The position numbers and the translations under genes are program-made. From Methanoregula sp. (GTDB taxonomy: Archaea > Halobacteriota > Methanomicrobia > Methanomicrobiales > Methanospirillaceae): a DNA stretch of 6,682 nucleotides. The stretch's first letter is position 1. Each line of letters starts with the position of its first letter. Below the pieces are notes generated by a model that was not told where the DNA came from, ran no database searches, and saw nothing but the letters and a program-made list of their open reading frames with translations. The DNA lies in contig PMDE01000037.1 of NCBI GenBank assembly GCA_003154335.1, positions 1 to 6,682 on the forward strand, in the 5' to 3' direction. This document shows positions 5,371 to 6,682 of this stretch, in pieces.

Positions 5371-5379
5371 TTTATAAAA
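5371..5379 (-). promoter_or_regulatory. TATA box for the V4R gene
   Basis: On the minus strand TTTTATAAA, preceded by further T residues, is centred about 50 bases before the ATG at 5324, giving a leader of roughly 20-25 bases. It lies after the PNPOx stop, so the V4R gene probably has its own promoter. Confidence 0.45.
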
Positions 5380-5430
5380 AAGAATTGGCATAGAAACTGA
5401 TGCCAAAGGAAATGAAGCCTGACAGGAGAC

Positions 5431-5851
5431 CTATAGCGACTTCTCCCACTCCTGGCCCGTGTCTACAAGCGGCCGAACTTCAGTTACCGAGAAGTTCACT
5501 GTGGCGTAGATCATTTTTGCCGCTAGTTCTCCGGCGATCTTCGCCATCTCGGCCTGGTAAGTGTCGAGAACCGGACCGATTGTCGGAATATTCTGCGTCT
5601 TTAAATAGACCCGGATCCCCTTCCGGTCCATAAAGTCTGCTGATGGTTCCATGATCAGGAATATTACAATAAGGATTCTGCTGGAGATTGGCGAGCGTAC
5701 GATTTTTCCAAAACCCCATTATCACGGTATTCTCATCGGTCATGCGGGGCGAACCGAACACACCTGAATCGACTTTTTCTGCTCTGTCAGCGGTGCTGAG
5801 CATTCCGATTCTCGGTGATTTGTTGAAGTACTCCATAAGTTTTGATGGCAT
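5431..5851 (-). pseudogene. PNPOx-like FMN-binding protein, broken by a one-base frameshift
   Basis: Two overlapping frames together encode a pyridoxamine 5'-phosphate oxidase-like split-barrel protein of about 139 residues. The first gives LMEYFNKSPRIGMLSTADR, then GVFGSPRM and NRTLANLQQNPYC. The second continues LIMEPSADFMDRKGIRVYLK and ends with VTEVRPLVDTGQEWEKSL. The break falls at about 5660-5668. Removing one A there restores NPYC-x-FLIMEP, and the total length (421 bases) is one over a multiple of three. The start is the ATG at 5851 with AGGTG six bases upstream. The family binds FMN (or F420 or heme) and its members are mostly uncharacterised oxidoreductases. As written the gene would yield a truncated protein. 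Confidence 0.85.
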
Positions 5852-5860
5852 GAATAACAC

Positions 5861-6061
5861 CTATTTTGTGTTGGGTTCTGCGAGAAGTGATTTAAAGGTT
5901 TTGGGGGAAACTTGAGGATGCATAACATAATCCGAACAATGAATCACACGGGTCACAACTGTCATTCTCCACCTGGTCTCGATGAGATCAGTGATGTTTC
6001 CTGTGGAGAGAGACATTTGATGAACTTTCTTCCCATCTGATATTTTCATCCGAATCAGCAA
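5861..6061 (-). CDS. small hypothetical protein upstream of the PNPOx gene
   Basis: A 66-residue basic ORF starting LLIRMKISDGKKVHQMSLST if the TTG at 6059-6061 is used; it ends VSPKTFKSLLAEPNTK. TTG is preferred because AAGGG lies five bases upstream; the ATG at 6049 in the same frame has no such site. Its TAG stop (5861-5863) lies inside the TAGGTG ribosome-binding site of the PNPOx gene, nine bases before that ATG, which suggests translational coupling and is the main argument that it is real. No domain is recognised. It could also be the remnant of a longer gene. Confidence 0.4.
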   Translation of the reverse strand: MLIRMKISDGKKVHQMSLSTGNITDLIETRWRMTVVTRVIHCSDYVMHPQVSPKTFKSLLAEPNTK

Positions 6062-6451
6062 TGTTTCCCTTGAATTCAATAATACACTTAAATTGCAAAC
6101 ATTTTATTGGGGATTATTGGTGTGATCGCCCCTTTTGTTATACGCTAAACTATTATTCCTGACACACAGTCGTCTTATTAACATATCTACCCCGTTACCG
6201 TGATGCTGGTGTGAACAATCTGGCCCTGCACTTACAGGCATCTTGGCCGGGTTCTTTACCGGTATGGTTTTCCTGATTTGTCCGGCGTGACCTCTGTTCC
6301 CCGCAAAATTCCTTTCATCTTCGTCTAATCTGAAAATTTTTTTTTTAGGGAATCCACAACTAATGAGATAAACTCGTTCAAAATGAGCATAACCATGAAG
6401 ACAGGGTATAGGAAAAATCCAGGAAAAAAATAGCGGGGAATATTATAACTT
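6062..6451. other. AT-rich spacer, no firm gene
   Basis: No ORF with a start signal is seen on either strand. The plus-strand frame 6204-6290 reads PALTGILAGFFTGMVFLICP before TGA and looks like one membrane helix, possibly the tail of a lost membrane-protein gene, but it is under 30 codons. A run of ten T lies at 6337-6346. TTTAAG-like sequence at about 6085-6095 (minus) could serve the small ORF at 5861, but is weak. Confidence 0.5.
6424..6430 (-). terminator. T-run after the C-terminal ORF at the window end
   Basis: Seven T on the minus strand lie 21 bases past the TAA at 6452-6454, with another mixed T-rich stretch shortly beyond. This fits a hairpin-less archaeal terminator. Confidence 0.35.
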
Positions 6452-6682
6452 TTATTCCACTTTCAGCTCTTCTATTTCCGGAAAATCATAACTCAGGTTA
6501 TGTCCGTTAGTCAGATAAAGATCCAGTGACGCTGTTATGCGTTGCCCGGCCCGGACGTATTGTTCTAACCTGCCTCTCGCAGATTCTCCCTTTTTGATGC
6601 TGGTCTGGTCATCTATATAGCTATACCCGCAACTGAGTTCCACAGACATCAGGTGATCTTTTGGAGAAGGATTGACAAACTC
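6452..6682 (-). CDS. C-terminal part of an unrecognised protein, cut by window edge
   Basis: The frame is open from the window edge to TAA, giving 76 residues that begin EFVNPSPKDHLMSVELSCGY and end NLSYDFPEIEELKVE. The ATG at 6649 is probably internal, because coding continues upstream in good style and no Shine-Dalgarno precedes it. The alternating strand-like pattern (VELSCGYSYID, QRITASLDLYLT) suggests a beta-rich C-terminal domain. There is no membrane segment. I do not recognise the family. Confidence 0.6.
   Translation of the reverse strand, partial: EFVNPSPKDHLMSVELSCGYSYIDDQTSIKKGESARGRLEQYVRAGQRITASLDLYLTNGHNLSYDFPEIEELKVE

Overview
The window looks archaeal, most likely a methanogen of the Methanomicrobiales type (Methanoregula or Methanospirillum relatives). 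This is inferred from gene content and signals, not from a marker gene. Supporting it are a Roadblock/LC7 protein, a double V4R protein, an iron-sulfur flavoprotein of the methanogen Isf type and a BofA-like membrane protein in a setting with no sporulation genes. TATA-like boxes sit close to start codons, and oligo-T tracts follow stop codons. Genes are separated by long AT-rich spacers, and several are damaged, so this reads as a low-density accessory or decaying region.

Layout. Positions 1-457 (minus) hold the N-terminal part of an ABC transporter ATPase whose only well-placed start is ATT. Just upstream (479-695, minus) is the 3' remnant of an unrecognised gene. Positions 700-1550 hold no convincing gene. 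They carry a short tRNA-3'-end-like segment, one copy of a 41-bp repeat, a doubtful 54-codon ORF and two small inverted-repeat (MITE-like) elements. An Isf-like flavoprotein follows (1552-2130, minus), then a GNAT acetyltransferase (2456-2893, plus) whose first 27 codons are out of frame because of an A-tract length change.

Positions 2936-3668 hold a tandem partial duplication: a 5'-truncated copy of a BofA-family gene, the second copy of the 41-bp repeat, then the intact BofA-family gene (3333-3602). A Roadblock/LC7 gene (3742-4089, plus) faces a two-domain V4R gene (4191-5324, minus), with T-rich terminators between them. Upstream of the V4R gene, in the same direction, are a frameshifted FMN-binding PNPOx-like gene (5431-5851) and a small unknown ORF whose stop codon lies inside the PNPOx ribosome-binding site (5861-6061). 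Positions 6062-6451 hold nothing firm. The window ends in the C-terminus of an unrecognised minus-strand protein (6452-6682).

How the genes may work together: the Roadblock, V4R and PNPOx-like genes could form a small sensory or redox neighbourhood, since these are regulatory, ligand-binding and flavin-binding domains. That is inference from adjacency only. I found no clear new defence or mobile system. The most notable points are the BofA-family duplication, the Roadblock-V4R pairing, the shared 41-bp repeat, the MITE-like pair, and the repeated single-base lesions, which could be real decay or sequencing error.
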